This document shows positions 25,021 to 33,892 of a stretch of 57,351 nt of DNA, in pieces (position 1 is the first letter of the stretch; each line of letters starts with the position of its first letter). A program made the translations under genes and the position numbers. The stretch is taken from NCBI GenBank assembly GCA_036556145.1, contig DATBKB010000023.1, positions 1 to 57,351 on the forward strand, written 5' to 3'. This DNA comes from JACDAV01 sp036556145 (lineage in GTDB: Bacteria; Chloroflexota; Limnocylindria; Limnocylindrales; CSP1-4). The notes beneath the pieces were generated by a model, which ran no database searches, had not been told where the DNA came from, and saw nothing but the letters and a program-made list of their open reading frames with translations.

Positions 25021-25722
25021 TCAGCCCAGGGCCAGCCGGGCGAACGACGCCATGTCCGGCACGGCGACATCGGGCGTCGCCTCGGCGGGCGGTGTCGCGC
25101 CGAACCCGGCCCGACCGCGGCGACGATCGATCCACGCGGTCGCCAGGCCGAGCCGCCGCGCCGGCACGTGATCGTGGAACAGGCTCTGGGCGACGTGGAG
25201 GATCCGCTCCCGGGGCAGTCCGATCCGATCGAGCGCCGCCTCGAAGTTGCGTGGATCCGGCTTGTACGACCCGACCTGCTCGGCCGTCACGACCCAGTCG
25301 AACGTCACGCCCAGACGTCGGTTCGACGCGGCGAACAGGTCGTCGTCGCAGTTCGTGATGACGCCCAGCCGATAGCGATTCGCGAGCACCCCAAGCGCCT
25401 CGGCGGAATCGGGAAAGGCCGGCCACTCCCCGACCGAGCCGCCGAACGCGGCCGCGGCCTCGTCGTCGACCGCGACGCCGAGCTCGCGTCCGACCTGCCG
25501 CATCGCCTCGGCGAGGACCTCGCGATAGCGCCGGTACGGGCCTGCCTCGAGGGCCGCCTCTGCTCGCGCGTACGACTCGAGGATCGCGTCGTCCGGCACA
25601 CCGGCGACGCCGCGACCGAGGACGCGGCGGATCGCGGCAAGGATCCCCGCCTCCCAGTCGATGAGCGTGCCGTAGCAGTCGAACGTCAGCGCCTCGAAGC
25701 GGCCGAAGTCGAGCTCGTTCAC
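25021..25722 (-). CDS. HAD-superfamily hydrolase (haloacid dehalogenase type II-like)
   Basis: The 233-residue HAD hydrolase has all core motifs: motif I LTFDCYGTLIDWEAGI with the Asp nucleophile, motif II LGVITNCDDD, motif III Lys in EQVGSYKPDPRNFEAAL and motif IV HVAQSLFHDHVPARRLGL, with the type-C1 helical cap between I and II. The DCYGT signature is that of haloacid dehalogenase-like phosphatases. The GTG start overlaps the FGGY kinase stop by four bases, so it probably acts with that kinase, for example as a sugar phosphate phosphatase. Substrate unknown. Confidence 0.9.
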   Translation of the reverse strand: MNELDFGRFEALTFDCYGTLIDWEAGILAAIRRVLGRGVAGVPDDAILESYARAEAALEAGPYRRYREVLAEAMRQVGRELGVAVDDEAAAAFGGSVGEWPAFPDSAEALGVLANRYRLGVITNCDDDLFAASNRRLGVTFDWVVTAEQVGSYKPDPRNFEAALDRIGLPRERILHVAQSLFHDHVPARRLGLATAWIDRRRGRAGFGATPPAEATPDVAVPDMASFARLALG

Positions 25723-27173
25723 ATCCGCACCTCGGCGTACAGCCGCTCCTGGCGCGCCCGTGCGTCACGGTAGCGGGCGACGGCGTCGGGATCGGGCTGC
25801 ACGCGGCGGCTCGGTGGCGGCGGGACATCGTCCGCGGTCTCGATCGCGCCGGCCGCGGCGAGCGCCTGGAGGGCCGCGCCGCGCGTCGACGCCTCGCCCT
25901 CGGTCGAGAGCCGCATCGGACGGCCCAGCGCCGCCGCCACGATCCGCGGCCACCGCGGCGAGGCCACCAGCGCGCCGCCCGCGCCGACCACGTCCGGCGG
26001 GCCGCCGGCGAGCCGGTGCAGCCGCGCGTCGAGCGCGGCGAACCGCAGCGCGATCGACTCGAGGGTGGCGAGATACACGTCGGCTCCCGTCGTCGCGAGG
26101 CTCAAGCCGGTGACGAGGCCGCGTCGCGACGCGTCATAGCCGGGCCCGCGCTCACCGGCGAGATACGGCAGGACGGTCAGCCCGTGGCCGTCCGGCGGCA
26201 GCCTCCGGGCCGCGCCCTCGAGGTCTCGCGACGTGCGGCCCAGGAGCCCGGCGATCGCCGCGGCGACGCCGCCGCCCTCGCTGAGCTGGCCTCCGACGAG
26301 GCTTCGCCCGTCGGCCAGCCGATGCCCGAACAGGCCCTCGGGCACGGTGGGCGCCGGCTCGTCGAGGAGGATTCGCAGCGCGCCCGACGTCCCGAGCTGC
26401 AGCGCGGCGCCTCGCCCAGGCCTCACCCCGAGCCCCACGGTTCCGCACGAGGCGTCCGACCACGGCACGAACCAGGGGATGGTCGCGAGCGTCGGCCAGC
26501 GATCGGCCGCGGGCGCTCGCAGGCGCGCGCTCGCCGCCCGCGGCGCGATCGGCGGCAGGGCGGCGGCGTCGATGCCCAGGCTCTCGAGAAGGCCCTCGTG
26601 CCACTGCGCGGTGCGCCGGTCGAGGAGGCCGCTCCCGGAGGCGAGCGAAAGGTCGACCGCCGTCTCGCCGGTCAGCTCACGGAAGAGCAGCTCCGGCGCC
26701 CCGGCGAATCGCCGGGCAGCCGCGGTCGTCGTGCGTAGTCGCGCGATCTTCGCCGGCCAGTAGCTCGCGTGGAGCGGGCAGCCGGTCTCCTGCCACAGCG
26801 CCGCCGCGTCGAGCCGCGCGCGCAGGGCTGCCGCCTCCGGCGCGCTCGTCGTGTCGGCCCATGTCAGCAGCGGCGTCAACGGCCGGCCGCGCCCGTCGAT
26901 CGCGGCGACCGAGTGGAGGAAGCACGACATCCCCACCGCGACCACCCGACGGATGTCCGTTCCGGCGCGGCCGACCGCCGCGTCGATCGTCTCGCCGAGG
27001 GCGGCCACGAGAACCTCGACGCCGATCTCCGCCCGTCCGTCGGCGCCGACGTCGAGCGGATAGGCGACCTGCGCGAGGGCGGCCCGCCGCCGCCCCCGAT
27101 CGTCGAGGATCCCGGCCCGGACCGACGACGTACCGACATCGATTGCGAGCGCGAGCGGCCGGCCGGCGGTCAC
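25719..27173 (-). CDS. FGGY-family carbohydrate kinase
   Basis: The 484-residue kinase has both FGGY halves. The N-terminal domain starts LALAIDVGTSSVRAGILDDR with the phosphate-1 motif, and FLHSVAAIDGRGRPLTPLLT with TWADTTS follows the gluconokinase/xylulokinase pattern. The C-terminal domain has ALQLGTSGALRILLDEP, AGERGPGYDASRRGLVTGLS and VVGAGGALVASPRWPRIVAA for the adenosine site. ATP-dependent phosphorylation of a sugar, polyol or sugar acid is expected; gluconate-type features are strongest but not decisive. It lies between an MFS transporter and a HAD hydrolase, overlapping both by four bases, so the trio forms one uptake and catabolic unit. Confidence 0.9.
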   Translation of the reverse strand: MTAGRPLALAIDVGTSSVRAGILDDRGRRRAALAQVAYPLDVGADGRAEIGVEVLVAALGETIDAAVGRAGTDIRRVVAVGMSCFLHSVAAIDGRGRPLTPLLTWADTTSAPEAAALRARLDAAALWQETGCPLHASYWPAKIARLRTTTAAARRFAGAPELLFRELTGETAVDLSLASGSGLLDRRTAQWHEGLLESLGIDAAALPPIAPRAASARLRAPAADRWPTLATIPWFVPWSDASCGTVGLGVRPGRGAALQLGTSGALRILLDEPAPTVPEGLFGHRLADGRSLVGGQLSEGGGVAAAIAGLLGRTSRDLEGAARRLPPDGHGLTVLPYLAGERGPGYDASRRGLVTGLSLATTGADVYLATLESIALRFAALDARLHRLAGGPPDVVGAGGALVASPRWPRIVAAALGRPMRLSTEGEASTRGAALQALAAAGAIETADDVPPPPSRRVQPDPDAVARYRDARARQERLYAEVRM

Positions 27174-28393
27174 GCGAGCGTCGGCGCGGGAGCATCGGGC
27201 CGCGGCTCCCGGAACACGGCCATGGCCACGGCCGCGAAGACGACGACGACGGCCGTGACGGCCACGCCCAGGTGGATGTCGACGGCTTCCCACAACGCCG
27301 CCGCGGACGTCGCGCCGATGACGATGCCCAGGGTCGAGAACGCGCTGACGATCCCGAACGCGCGGCCGCCCCGCACGCCGCCGGTCGCGCCGACGAGCAG
27401 CGCGTACCACGCGGCCTGGAACCCGGCGATCCCACCGCCGGATGCGACCGCGCTGATGTAGATGACCGGCCGCGGGAGGGCCGCGACCAGCGCCAGCACG
27501 AACAGCACGACGGGGACGCACGAGAGGATCGCGATCAGCCGGCGGCCGCGCCGGTCCGCCTGGTGGCCGAGCCATGGACCGAGGACGATGCTGCCGAGGC
27601 CGAAGAGCGCGAAGACGAGGCCGACTTCGCGCCGCGACCAGAGGAGCACGCCCTCGGCGAACGCGCCGTACGTCGTGATGAACGAGCCGAATCCCGCGAG
27701 CAGCCCGACGTTCGCGGCGAGGAGGATCGCGAGCGCGCGGCGGTCGATCCTCGGGGTCGGGTTTCCCGCCGCCGGCGTGGCGGTATCCGGCCCGCCGGGG
27801 CGCGGGCGAGGCAGGAACCACGCCGCGGTCGCCGCGAGCGCGCTGGTGACCGCGACCAGGACGAACGGCAGTCGGAGATCCGTCTCGGCGAGGAAGCCGC
27901 CGAGGACGGGACCCGCGACGCTGCCGGCCGACCCCGCTGCCGACAGCAGGCCGTTGGCGAACGCGAGCCTGGCCCGGTCGATGACCTGCGAGAGGTAGAG
28001 CCGCTCGGCGACGAGGCTGATGCCGGCGCCGAAGCCTGCCATCGAGCGCCACGCGATGAGCGGCACCGCCGCGGTGGCCGTCGCGATGAGCGCGTTGCCC
28101 GCGGCGTACACGCTCATGCCGGACGGCACGAGGCGTCGGGTGCCGAACCGCTCGACGAGGAAACCGGCGGCGAGCTGCGCGGCCGCGTTCGTGATCGCAA
28201 AGGCGCTCGTGAGGATGCCGAGCACGGATGGCGACGCGCCGAGCTGCGTCGCGTAGAGCGGCAGCAGCGGCAACATGACCGCGACGCCGGTCTGGGCGAT
28301 GAACGCGATCGCCGCAAGCAGCGCGAGCGACCGGTCGAGGCCACGCCCGACCGAGGCCGCGCGCGCCGCCAGTGAACCGGCCCAGCCCGACAT
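27170..28393 (-). CDS. MFS transporter
   Basis: The 407-residue protein has 12 predicted transmembrane helices. The loop 2-3 signature is present as GFLVERFGTRRLVPSGM, and its counterpart after helix 8 as GHQADRRGRRLIAILS. No substrate-specific motif is visible; co-translation with an FGGY kinase suggests a sugar, polyol or sugar acid. The ATG at 28393 has no ribosome site; a minus-strand TACACT box ten bases upstream points to a very short leader. It is divergent from the NTPase gene, 52 bases away. Confidence 0.85.
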   Translation of the reverse strand: MSGWAGSLAARAASVGRGLDRSLALLAAIAFIAQTGVAVMLPLLPLYATQLGASPSVLGILTSAFAITNAAAQLAAGFLVERFGTRRLVPSGMSVYAAGNALIATATAAVPLIAWRSMAGFGAGISLVAERLYLSQVIDRARLAFANGLLSAAGSAGSVAGPVLGGFLAETDLRLPFVLVAVTSALAATAAWFLPRPRPGGPDTATPAAGNPTPRIDRRALAILLAANVGLLAGFGSFITTYGAFAEGVLLWSRREVGLVFALFGLGSIVLGPWLGHQADRRGRRLIAILSCVPVVLFVLALVAALPRPVIYISAVASGGGIAGFQAAWYALLVGATGGVRGGRAFGIVSAFSTLGIVIGATSAAALWEAVDIHLGVAVTAVVVVFAAVAMAVFREPRPDAPAPTLA

Positions 28394-28403
28394 CAGGTTC
28401 GGC

Positions 28404-28438
28404 AGTGTAGGCGCTGCCACCGTGCCCGCCGCTACGAT
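28404..28438. promoter_or_regulatory. Divergent -10 elements for the MFS and NTPase genes
   Basis: TACACT on the minus strand (28409 to 28404) lies ten bases before the MFS ATG, and TACGAT on the plus strand (28433-28438) lies seven bases before the NTPase GTG. Both fit TANNNT and would give transcripts with leaders of zero to four bases. The two promoters are back to back with 23 bases between them. Confidence 0.5.
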
Positions 28439-28445
28439 CCCGCTC

Positions 28446-29030
28446 GTGCACGACGTCATCGCGACGCGCCGCCCACCGACGATCGCCGTCATCGGCTCGC
28501 ACGGCGTCCGCAAGAGCACGGCCGTCGACGGACTCCTCCGTGCGGCTCGCGGCCTCGGGCTCGACGTCGCGACGCTCGGTGAGGTCATCCGGACGAGCCC
28601 GCTCGGGCACAACGAGGCGGCCACGCCGGCCGCCCAGCTGTGGGTCCTCGCGACGCAGATCGCGCGCGAGGTCGAATCCGGCTCGGGCCGCGAGCTGCTG
28701 GTGACGGATCGCTCGGTCGTCGACAACTACGCCTACTACCGCCGGACCGCCGGAGACACCGACCCGTTCGAGGTCGAGCCGCTCATCCGGACCTGGGCCG
28801 CCGGCTACGCGCTTCATCTCCGGTTGCTGGCCGACGTGCCGCTCGTCGCGGACGGCTTCCGCAGCCCGAACCCCGGGTTCCGCGATGCGATCGAGCGATT
28901 GCTGGACCGGATCGTGCCCGCGTTCGTGCCAGGGGAGCGGCTCGTCACGATGCCCGCCTCCGAGGTCACGGCCGACCGCGACTGGACCGCCGAGCTCCGG
29001 GCGTGGCTGCACGCGCCCGGAGGGCGGTGA
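28446..29030 (+). CDS. AAA/nucleotide-kinase-like NTPase with altered P-loop
   Basis: The 194-residue protein has the fold of small P-loop ATPases related to NadR kinase domains (AAA_28 type). The phosphate loop reads IAVIGSHGVRKSTAVDGL, where the Gly expected before the Lys is replaced by Arg (CGC). Later motifs are LLVTDRSVVDNYAYYR, which fits the Asp-Arg-Ser lid motif of the family, and a C-terminal helix pair. Catalysis may be weakened if the Arg is real. The GTG start is probably leaderless, with TACGAT seven bases upstream. The cellular role is unknown. Confidence 0.75.
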   Translation: MHDVIATRRPPTIAVIGSHGVRKSTAVDGLLRAARGLGLDVATLGEVIRTSPLGHNEAATPAAQLWVLATQIAREVESGSGRELLVTDRSVVDNYAYYRRTAGDTDPFEVEPLIRTWAAGYALHLRLLADVPLVADGFRSPNPGFRDAIERLLDRIVPAFVPGERLVTMPASEVTADRDWTAELRAWLHAPGGR

Positions 29031-29052
29031 CGGACCGCACCACACCGCGGCG

Positions 29053-29058
29053 TATGCT
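29053..29058 (+). promoter_or_regulatory. Candidate -10 element of the 93-residue protein gene
   Basis: TATGCT lies six bases before the ATG at 29065, with no Shine-Dalgarno sequence. Transcription about seven bases downstream of the box would begin at or next to the A of ATG, giving a leaderless message. It sits just after the NTPase stop, so the small gene has its own promoter. Confidence 0.5.
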
Positions 29059-29064
29059 GCGGCC

Positions 29065-29346
29065 ATGAAGGGCGATCGGGTCGAGGTCGTCGTCGACACC
29101 GGCCAGGGGGTCCAGACCTTCGAGATCGGGGCCACGCGCAACGGCCGCCGGATCGAGGTGACGACCGCCCGTGGCGTCGTCGAGGTCACCGAGGTGACCC
29201 GTGGCGGCACGCCCGTCCGGACCGGGCGGTTCATGGCGAACCGGCTGATCGCCCTCGTGGAGCATCCCAGCGCCGCCCGCGACGACGCGAACGTCGAGGT
29301 CCAGACCCGCCGCCGGATCCGGCCGCGGGACGCCGAGCGCGACTAG
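29065..29346 (+). CDS. Small beta-rich protein, 93 residues
   Basis: The product begins MKGDRVEVVVDTGQGVQTFE and consists mostly of alternating hydrophobic and polar residues typical of a small beta barrel. The C-terminus is basic (QTRRRIRPRDAERD), which may bind nucleic acid. I do not recognise a family. It lies 34 bases after the NTPase gene and converges on the MgtC-family gene, with only 20 bases between stops and no evident hairpin. Confidence 0.65.
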   Translation: MKGDRVEVVVDTGQGVQTFEIGATRNGRRIEVTTARGVVEVTEVTRGGTPVRTGRFMANRLIALVEHPSAARDDANVEVQTRRRIRPRDAERD

Positions 29347-29366
29347 GCGCGGCTCCCTCGCGTGCC

Positions 29367-30041
29367 CTAGTCGGGCTCGCCGCTGTCGACCTCTCGAACG
29401 CCCTCGATCCGGCCGATCGCCTCGACCGCCTCGACGAGGTTCGCACCGCGTCGCCGGCGAAGGTCGAACACGACCGCGAACGAGCGGCCCTCGAGCCGCT
29501 CGGTCGTGAGCCCGCCGATGTCGAGCCGGCTCGCGGTCAGGACGCGCGATACCTCGCCGATCGCCTCGAGCCGGTCGACAACGACCTCGAGGCGCACGGT
29601 CTCGCGATCGGCCGCGTGCAGCCGCTCGGCGATCCGGTTGAGCGGCCACAGCGAGAAGATGACGATGATCGCGCCCGTCCACGCGATCGCGTACTGCGCG
29701 GCGCCGGCAGCAAGACCAACCGCGGCGGTCGCCCAGAGGCTGGCCGCCGTCGTCAGCCCGCGGATCGTGGCGCCCTCCTTCAGGATCGCGCCGGCGCCGA
29801 GGAAGCCGATGCCCGAGACGATCTGCGCGGCGATCCGCGAGGGATCGACGCCGGAAGCCGGCGTTCCGAAGCCGTGGATCGACAGCACCGTGAAGATCGC
29901 GGACCCGAGGGCCACGAGCAGGTGCGTCCGCATGCCGGCCGAGTGGCCGTGGATCTCCCGCTCGACGCCGATGAGCGCGCCGAGCGCCGCCGCGAGCAGC
30001 AGCCGCAGCGAGAGTTCGACCTGGACCCCGAGGTCGCCCAT
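29367..30041 (-). CDS. MgtC/SapB family membrane protein
   Basis: The 224-residue protein has four to five transmembrane helices and the MgtC signatures ALIGVEREIHGHSAGMRTHL with the conserved Glu-Arg, then QIVSGIGFLGAGAILKEGAT and IRGLTTAASLWATAAVGLAA. The C-terminal 75 residues form an ACT-like soluble domain (LEVVVDRLEAIGEVSRVLTA onwards). MgtC proteins lower F-ATPase activity and help survival in low Mg2+ in Salmonella and Mycobacterium; most homologues are uncharacterised. The ATG at 30041 has a CACACT box ten bases upstream, the same spacing as the MFS gene. It sits downstream of the amino-sugar operon but has 68 bases of separation. Confidence 0.92.
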   Translation of the reverse strand: MGDLGVQVELSLRLLLAAALGALIGVEREIHGHSAGMRTHLLVALGSAIFTVLSIHGFGTPASGVDPSRIAAQIVSGIGFLGAGAILKEGATIRGLTTAASLWATAAVGLAAGAAQYAIAWTGAIIVIFSLWPLNRIAERLHAADRETVRLEVVVDRLEAIGEVSRVLTASRLDIGGLTTERLEGRSFAVVFDLRRRRGANLVEAVEAIGRIEGVREVDSGEPD

Positions 30042-30109
30042 ACCGGCGGGTAGTGTGCGCCATCCGCCGTCCCGGCGGAGGCCGCTTGGCGGAGGCCGCG
30101 CGGCGGCCG

Positions 30110-31144
30110 TCAGCGCGTCAGCGTCACCTTGCGCAGGTTTCGCGGTGCATCGGGGTCGAGGCCGCGCGCCCGGGCCAGGTGGAAGGCGAGGAGCTGACCC
30201 GGAACGACCGATGCGATCGGCATGAGCCACTCCGGAACGCCGCCCGGCAGCGGGATCGTCGAGCCGGCGCCGGCGAGACCCGGGCGGTCGGAGACGACGA
30301 CGACGTCCGCTCGATGCTCCGACCGCAGGCGCGCGACGAGCTCCACGAGGCCGTCGCCGGCAAGACCCGAGGGTGCGAACGCGAGGACCGTGAACCCCGG
30401 CTCGACCAGGGCCACGGGACCGTGCTGGAAGTCGGCCGACGAATACGGGTCGGCCACGACGTGGGCGAGCTCCTTGAGCTTGAGCGCGACCTCGCGCGCC
30501 GTCGCGTACTCGAAGCCGCGGCCGAGGACCACGCAACGATCGAGCGTCGCGTGCGCGCCCGCGACGGCAACGACCTCGTTCTCTGACGCGAGCGCCGCCT
30601 CGATGGCGGTGGGGATGGCCTCGAGCGCGTCGAACGCGGCAGCGTCGCGGGCGAGTGCCGCGGACAGCATCGCGATCGCGGTCAGCTCGGCGGTGTAGGT
30701 CTTCGTCGCCGCGACCGCGGTCTCGGCCTCGGCCAGGAGGTCGATCGCGTCGCCTGCGGCGGAGGCGAGCGGCGAGCCCGGCGTGTTGGTGATGGCGATC
30801 GTCGGCACGCCCTGGCGGCGGGCCGCCTCGACGACCGCGACGATGTCCGGCGACGCGCCCGACTGGCTGATGCCGATGACGACGGACCGCCGGAACGCCG
30901 GCTCGACGCCGAAGAGCGTCGTGATCGATGGCGCGGCGAGCGCCACCGGCAGCCGGTGTCGAATGCCGAAGACGTACTGCGCGTAGATCGCGGCGTGGTC
31001 GGACGTTCCGCGGGCGGCGATGACGACGTGCTCGACGTCGGCGGCGCGGATCCGATCGGCGACCGCCTCGACCTGCGACCGTCCCTCCCCGAGCAGGCGC
31101 CGGATGACGGCCGGCTGCTCGGCGATCTCGTCCCTCAGGCCCAC
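30110..31144 (-). CDS. Double-SIS-domain aminosugar isomerase/deaminase (GlmS-C/AgaS/NagB-II type)
   Basis: The 344-residue protein has two SIS domains. The first (about residues 35-165) has VVIAARGTSDHAAIYAQYVF and VVIGISQSGASPDIVAVVEA, the second (about 200-330) has CVVLGRGFEYATAREVALKL, ELAHVVADPYSSADFQHGPV and Glu of the K-L-K-E motif. This is the isomerase half of glucosamine-6-phosphate synthase without the glutaminase domain, typical of AgaS or NagB-II, which convert GlcN-6-P to Fru-6-P and ammonia. Its GTG start lies inside the nagA end (10-base overlap). It completes the pathway from GlcNAc-6-P to glycolysis. Confidence 0.9.
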   Translation of the reverse strand: MGLRDEIAEQPAVIRRLLGEGRSQVEAVADRIRAADVEHVVIAARGTSDHAAIYAQYVFGIRHRLPVALAAPSITTLFGVEPAFRRSVVIGISQSGASPDIVAVVEAARRQGVPTIAITNTPGSPLASAAGDAIDLLAEAETAVAATKTYTAELTAIAMLSAALARDAAAFDALEAIPTAIEAALASENEVVAVAGAHATLDRCVVLGRGFEYATAREVALKLKELAHVVADPYSSADFQHGPVALVEPGFTVLAFAPSGLAGDGLVELVARLRSEHRADVVVVSDRPGLAGAGSTIPLPGGVPEWLMPIASVVPGQLLAFHLARARGLDPDAPRNLRKVTLTR

Positions 31145-32310
31145 CGGTCGCCTCCGTCGTCATGGATCACGCGGCCGGCCGCGATCGTCGCGACGACCTC
31201 GAGGCGCGTGGTCAGGAGCGTCACGTCGGCGATCGCGCCCGGCCGGAGCGATCCGCGATCGCGCTCCCCGAGGAGGCGCGCCGGCACGTGCGTGACGGCC
31301 CCGATGGCGCTCGCGGGCGTCGTGCCCATCCACGCCGCGAGATTCCGGACCGCGGTGTCGAGCGACAGGACGCTGCCGGCGAGTCGTCCGTCGGCCAGGC
31401 GCGCCCCCGCCTCCCCGACATCGACCTCCGCGCCGGCGAGCGGGTAGCGGCCGGCCGGCATCCCGAGCGCGGCCATCGCGTCGGTGACGGCCGAGAAGCG
31501 GTCCGGGCCGGCGGCCCGCCACGCGGCCTCCAGCAGCGCCGCGTCGACGTGGATGCCGTCGGCGATCAGCCCGACCGTCACGCGCGGGTCACGGAGCGCC
31601 GCCGCGGCAAGGCCGGTGCCGTGAGGCTCCTTCGACATCCCGTTGAAGAGGTGGGTGACGTACCGAATCCCGGCGTCGAATCCTCGCGTCGCCTGCTCCC
31701 CGCTGGCGGTCGAGTGGCCCGCGGATACCACGACGCCGCGACCGACGAGATCGGCGACGAGCTCCGGCGCACCGGGCAGCTCGGGCGCGAGCGTGACGAG
31801 CCGGACGCCGCCGGCGGCGCTCCAGGCGGCGGCCCGCGCCGCGTCTGGCAACCGGAGGTGGGAGGGATCATGCGCCCCTCGCCGGTCCGGGTTGAGGAAT
31901 GGCCCCTCGAGGTGCAGCCCGAGGACGTGCGCACCGCGATAGCCGGCCGGCGGCCCCGCCGCCACGACGCGACACGCGGCGTCGGCAACCTCCGCGGGCG
32001 AGGTGACGATCGTCGGCAGGAATGCCGTCACGCCGTACTGGGCGAGCGCCGTCCCGATGCTCCAGACCGATTCCGGATCCGCGGTCAGGTCGTGGCCGGC
32101 CGCCCCGTTGACCTGCAGGTCGATGAACCCGGGGGCGACGAGGAGGCCCTCGGCTCGCAGCCGCCGCGCACCGGCGCCTGCCGCCGCGGCATCGCGGCCG
32201 CGCGCGGCGATGCGACCGTCGGCGAGGAGGACGTCCTCGGCCGCCGGCTCGGACGCCGACGCGTCCGAGGCATCGACCGGCGTGCCGGCCTGGATCAGGA
32301 GCGGCGTCAT
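31135..32310 (-). CDS. nagA: N-acetylglucosamine-6-phosphate deacetylase
   Basis: The 391-residue amidohydrolase removes acetate from GlcNAc-6-P to give GlcN-6-P. The N-terminal metal motif region GFIDLQVNGAAGHDLTADPE, the LGLHLEGPFLNPDRRGAHDP Glu ligand, SAGHSTASGEQATRGFDAGI with its His, VTHLFNGMSKEPHGTGLAAA and the catalytic Asp in FSAVTDAMAALGMPAGRYPL are all present. A small beta sandwich made from both ends completes the fold. The ATG overlaps the GH3 gene stop by four bases. Position between the hydrolase and the SIS protein fits catabolism of GlcNAc. Confidence 0.95.
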   Translation of the reverse strand: MTPLLIQAGTPVDASDASASEPAAEDVLLADGRIAARGRDAAAAGAGARRLRAEGLLVAPGFIDLQVNGAAGHDLTADPESVWSIGTALAQYGVTAFLPTIVTSPAEVADAACRVVAAGPPAGYRGAHVLGLHLEGPFLNPDRRGAHDPSHLRLPDAARAAAWSAAGGVRLVTLAPELPGAPELVADLVGRGVVVSAGHSTASGEQATRGFDAGIRYVTHLFNGMSKEPHGTGLAAAALRDPRVTVGLIADGIHVDAALLEAAWRAAGPDRFSAVTDAMAALGMPAGRYPLAGAEVDVGEAGARLADGRLAGSVLSLDTAVRNLAAWMGTTPASAIGAVTHVPARLLGERDRGSLRPGAIADVTLLTTRLEVVATIAAGRVIHDDGGDRWA

Positions 32311-33890
32311 GCGGCCGCGGCCACGGCGACCGGCAGGCGGCCGCGGAACGGGATCTCGCCGAAGAGCGCATCCGCGAGCGCGTCGAGCGACGGCTGGAGG
32401 ATGCCGTACGTCGCCGCGTGCACCTTCGCCGACGGATACGCCGCGAGGTCGTAGGGCGTGCGCAGGGCGACGGTCACGACGGGCACGCCGGTCGCGAGGA
32501 TCGTGTCGACGAGCGCGGCCTGCGCCGGCTCGAGCGACGCGGCGATCGTCCCGACGACGACGAGGTCGCAGCCCGCGGCCCAGTCGCGGAAGCCGGCGAT
32601 CTCGCCGGGTTCCGGCGCGTTCGGGGCGATGACCTCGTCGACCCGGTCGTGGTGGCGGCGGAGCGCGGCGGCCAGGCCCGGCTCGACCGCGGATGACGTG
32701 TCGGCCGGCGTGAGGTCGCGCGGCCGGGGCATCAGTGCGCCGAGCCGCGCATCGCTGGCAAGGCGAATCGGCAGGAGCCCCGCGTCATCCCGGACGAACG
32801 TCACCGACGCCTCGGCGAGCTCCCGCGCGAGCGCGCGATGCTCCCTCGAGCCGACGACGTCGAGCGCCGGCTGCCGGATGCCGGCGACGCGGCGACGCAG
32901 CGCGTCGACCCGGGCGGACGACGCGGCGATGCCGGCGTCGAGCGCGCCGTCGCTCGTCCCGCGGACGACGGCGGCCTCGATCGCGCCGCCGGCGGCCTGT
33001 TGCGGCCCAAGCAGCAGCAGGTCGAGCCCGGCTCGCAGGCCTGCGACCGCATCGGGCAAGCCATCGGCCCCCGGCCGCAGCGCCGCCATGTCGAGGGCGT
33101 CACTGATCGCAAGCCCGCGGGGACCCAGGTCGGCACGGAGGAGTCCCGCCAGCACGGCCGGCGAGAGCGTTGCCGGCAGCGCCGGGTCGCCGGTGATCGC
33201 CGGGATCGCGACATGCGCGGACATGACGAGCTCCGCCCCGGCGGCGAGCGCCGTGCGGAACGGCACGAGCTCGACGGAGTCCAGGCGGTGCCGATCGTGG
33301 TTGACGATCGGCAGCACGTGATGCGAGTCGACCGCCGCCTCACCGAGGCCCGGGTAGTGCTTCGCGCACGCCGCGACGCCCGACGACCGCAGCCCGCGAA
33401 CGACGGCGGCGACGAGCTTCGCCGCGGCGATTGGCTCGTCGCCGAACGAGCGGATCCCGATTCCGGGGTTGCGCGGGTTCGTCGCGAGGTCGCAGACCGG
33501 CGCGTACACGACGTTCACGCCCATCGCCGCCGCCTCGAGGCCCATCGCCCGGCCGACGCGCTCGGCGAGCGCCTCGTCGCCGGCCGCGCCGAGCGCCATG
33601 TTGCCGGCGAACGGCGTGGCGCCGGCGCCGAGCGCGAGCATCTGCCCGCCTTCGTGATCGGCGGCCACGAGGATCGGCAGGCCGTCGGATCCCGGTCGCT
33701 CCGCGGCCGCCCGCTGGACCGAGGCGGTGAGCTCGCGGACCTGACCCGGCGCGTCGACGTTGAGGTAGCGGAACAGCGTGATCCCGGCGACCGGCGCGTC
33801 GCGGAGCCGCGTCGCGAACCACGGCGGCACCTCGAGGCCGTCGAAGGCGAGCATGAGGAGGCTGCGCGCGTCGGGCGCGGACACGGCCAC
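32307..33890 (-). CDS. Glycoside hydrolase family 3 (beta-N-acetylhexosaminidase-like)
   Basis: The 527-residue protein has an N-terminal GH3 TIM barrel with PILVAADHEGGQMLALGAGA, the NagZ-type loop CAKHYPGLGEAAVDSHHVLP carrying the His/Asp acid pair, and the nucleophile Asp in GLAISDALDMAAL. This loop points to beta-N-acetylglucosaminidase activity. Unlike the 340-residue NagZ, about 180 residues follow, forming a GH3 C-terminal domain (CDLVVVGTIAASLEPAQAAL, then GVPVVTVALRTPYDLAAYPS), as in two-domain Gram-positive NagZ. No signal peptide is visible, so it acts in the cytosol on imported chitooligosaccharides or muropeptides. GTG starts two bases after the permease stop. Confidence 0.9.
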   Translation of the reverse strand: MAVSAPDARSLLMLAFDGLEVPPWFATRLRDAPVAGITLFRYLNVDAPGQVRELTASVQRAAAERPGSDGLPILVAADHEGGQMLALGAGATPFAGNMALGAAGDEALAERVGRAMGLEAAAMGVNVVYAPVCDLATNPRNPGIGIRSFGDEPIAAAKLVAAVVRGLRSSGVAACAKHYPGLGEAAVDSHHVLPIVNHDRHRLDSVELVPFRTALAAGAELVMSAHVAIPAITGDPALPATLSPAVLAGLLRADLGPRGLAISDALDMAALRPGADGLPDAVAGLRAGLDLLLLGPQQAAGGAIEAAVVRGTSDGALDAGIAASSARVDALRRRVAGIRQPALDVVGSREHRALARELAEASVTFVRDDAGLLPIRLASDARLGALMPRPRDLTPADTSSAVEPGLAAALRRHHDRVDEVIAPNAPEPGEIAGFRDWAAGCDLVVVGTIAASLEPAQAALVDTILATGVPVVTVALRTPYDLAAYPSAKVHAATYGILQPSLDALADALFGEIPFRGRLPVAVAAAA

Positions 33891-33892
33891 CG

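Noticed and set aside
22870..25773. Open plus-strand frame of 967 codons opposite the KimA-like permease and HAD gene
   Set aside because: Low-complexity Arg/Asp composition typical of antisense reading of membrane protein genes; the minus strand has clear families.
27174..29234. Continuation of the FGGY kinase frame upstream through the MFS gene
   Set aside because: The extension reads as Arg-rich nonsense, while the MFS frame is a clear membrane protein; the kinase starts at GTG 27173.
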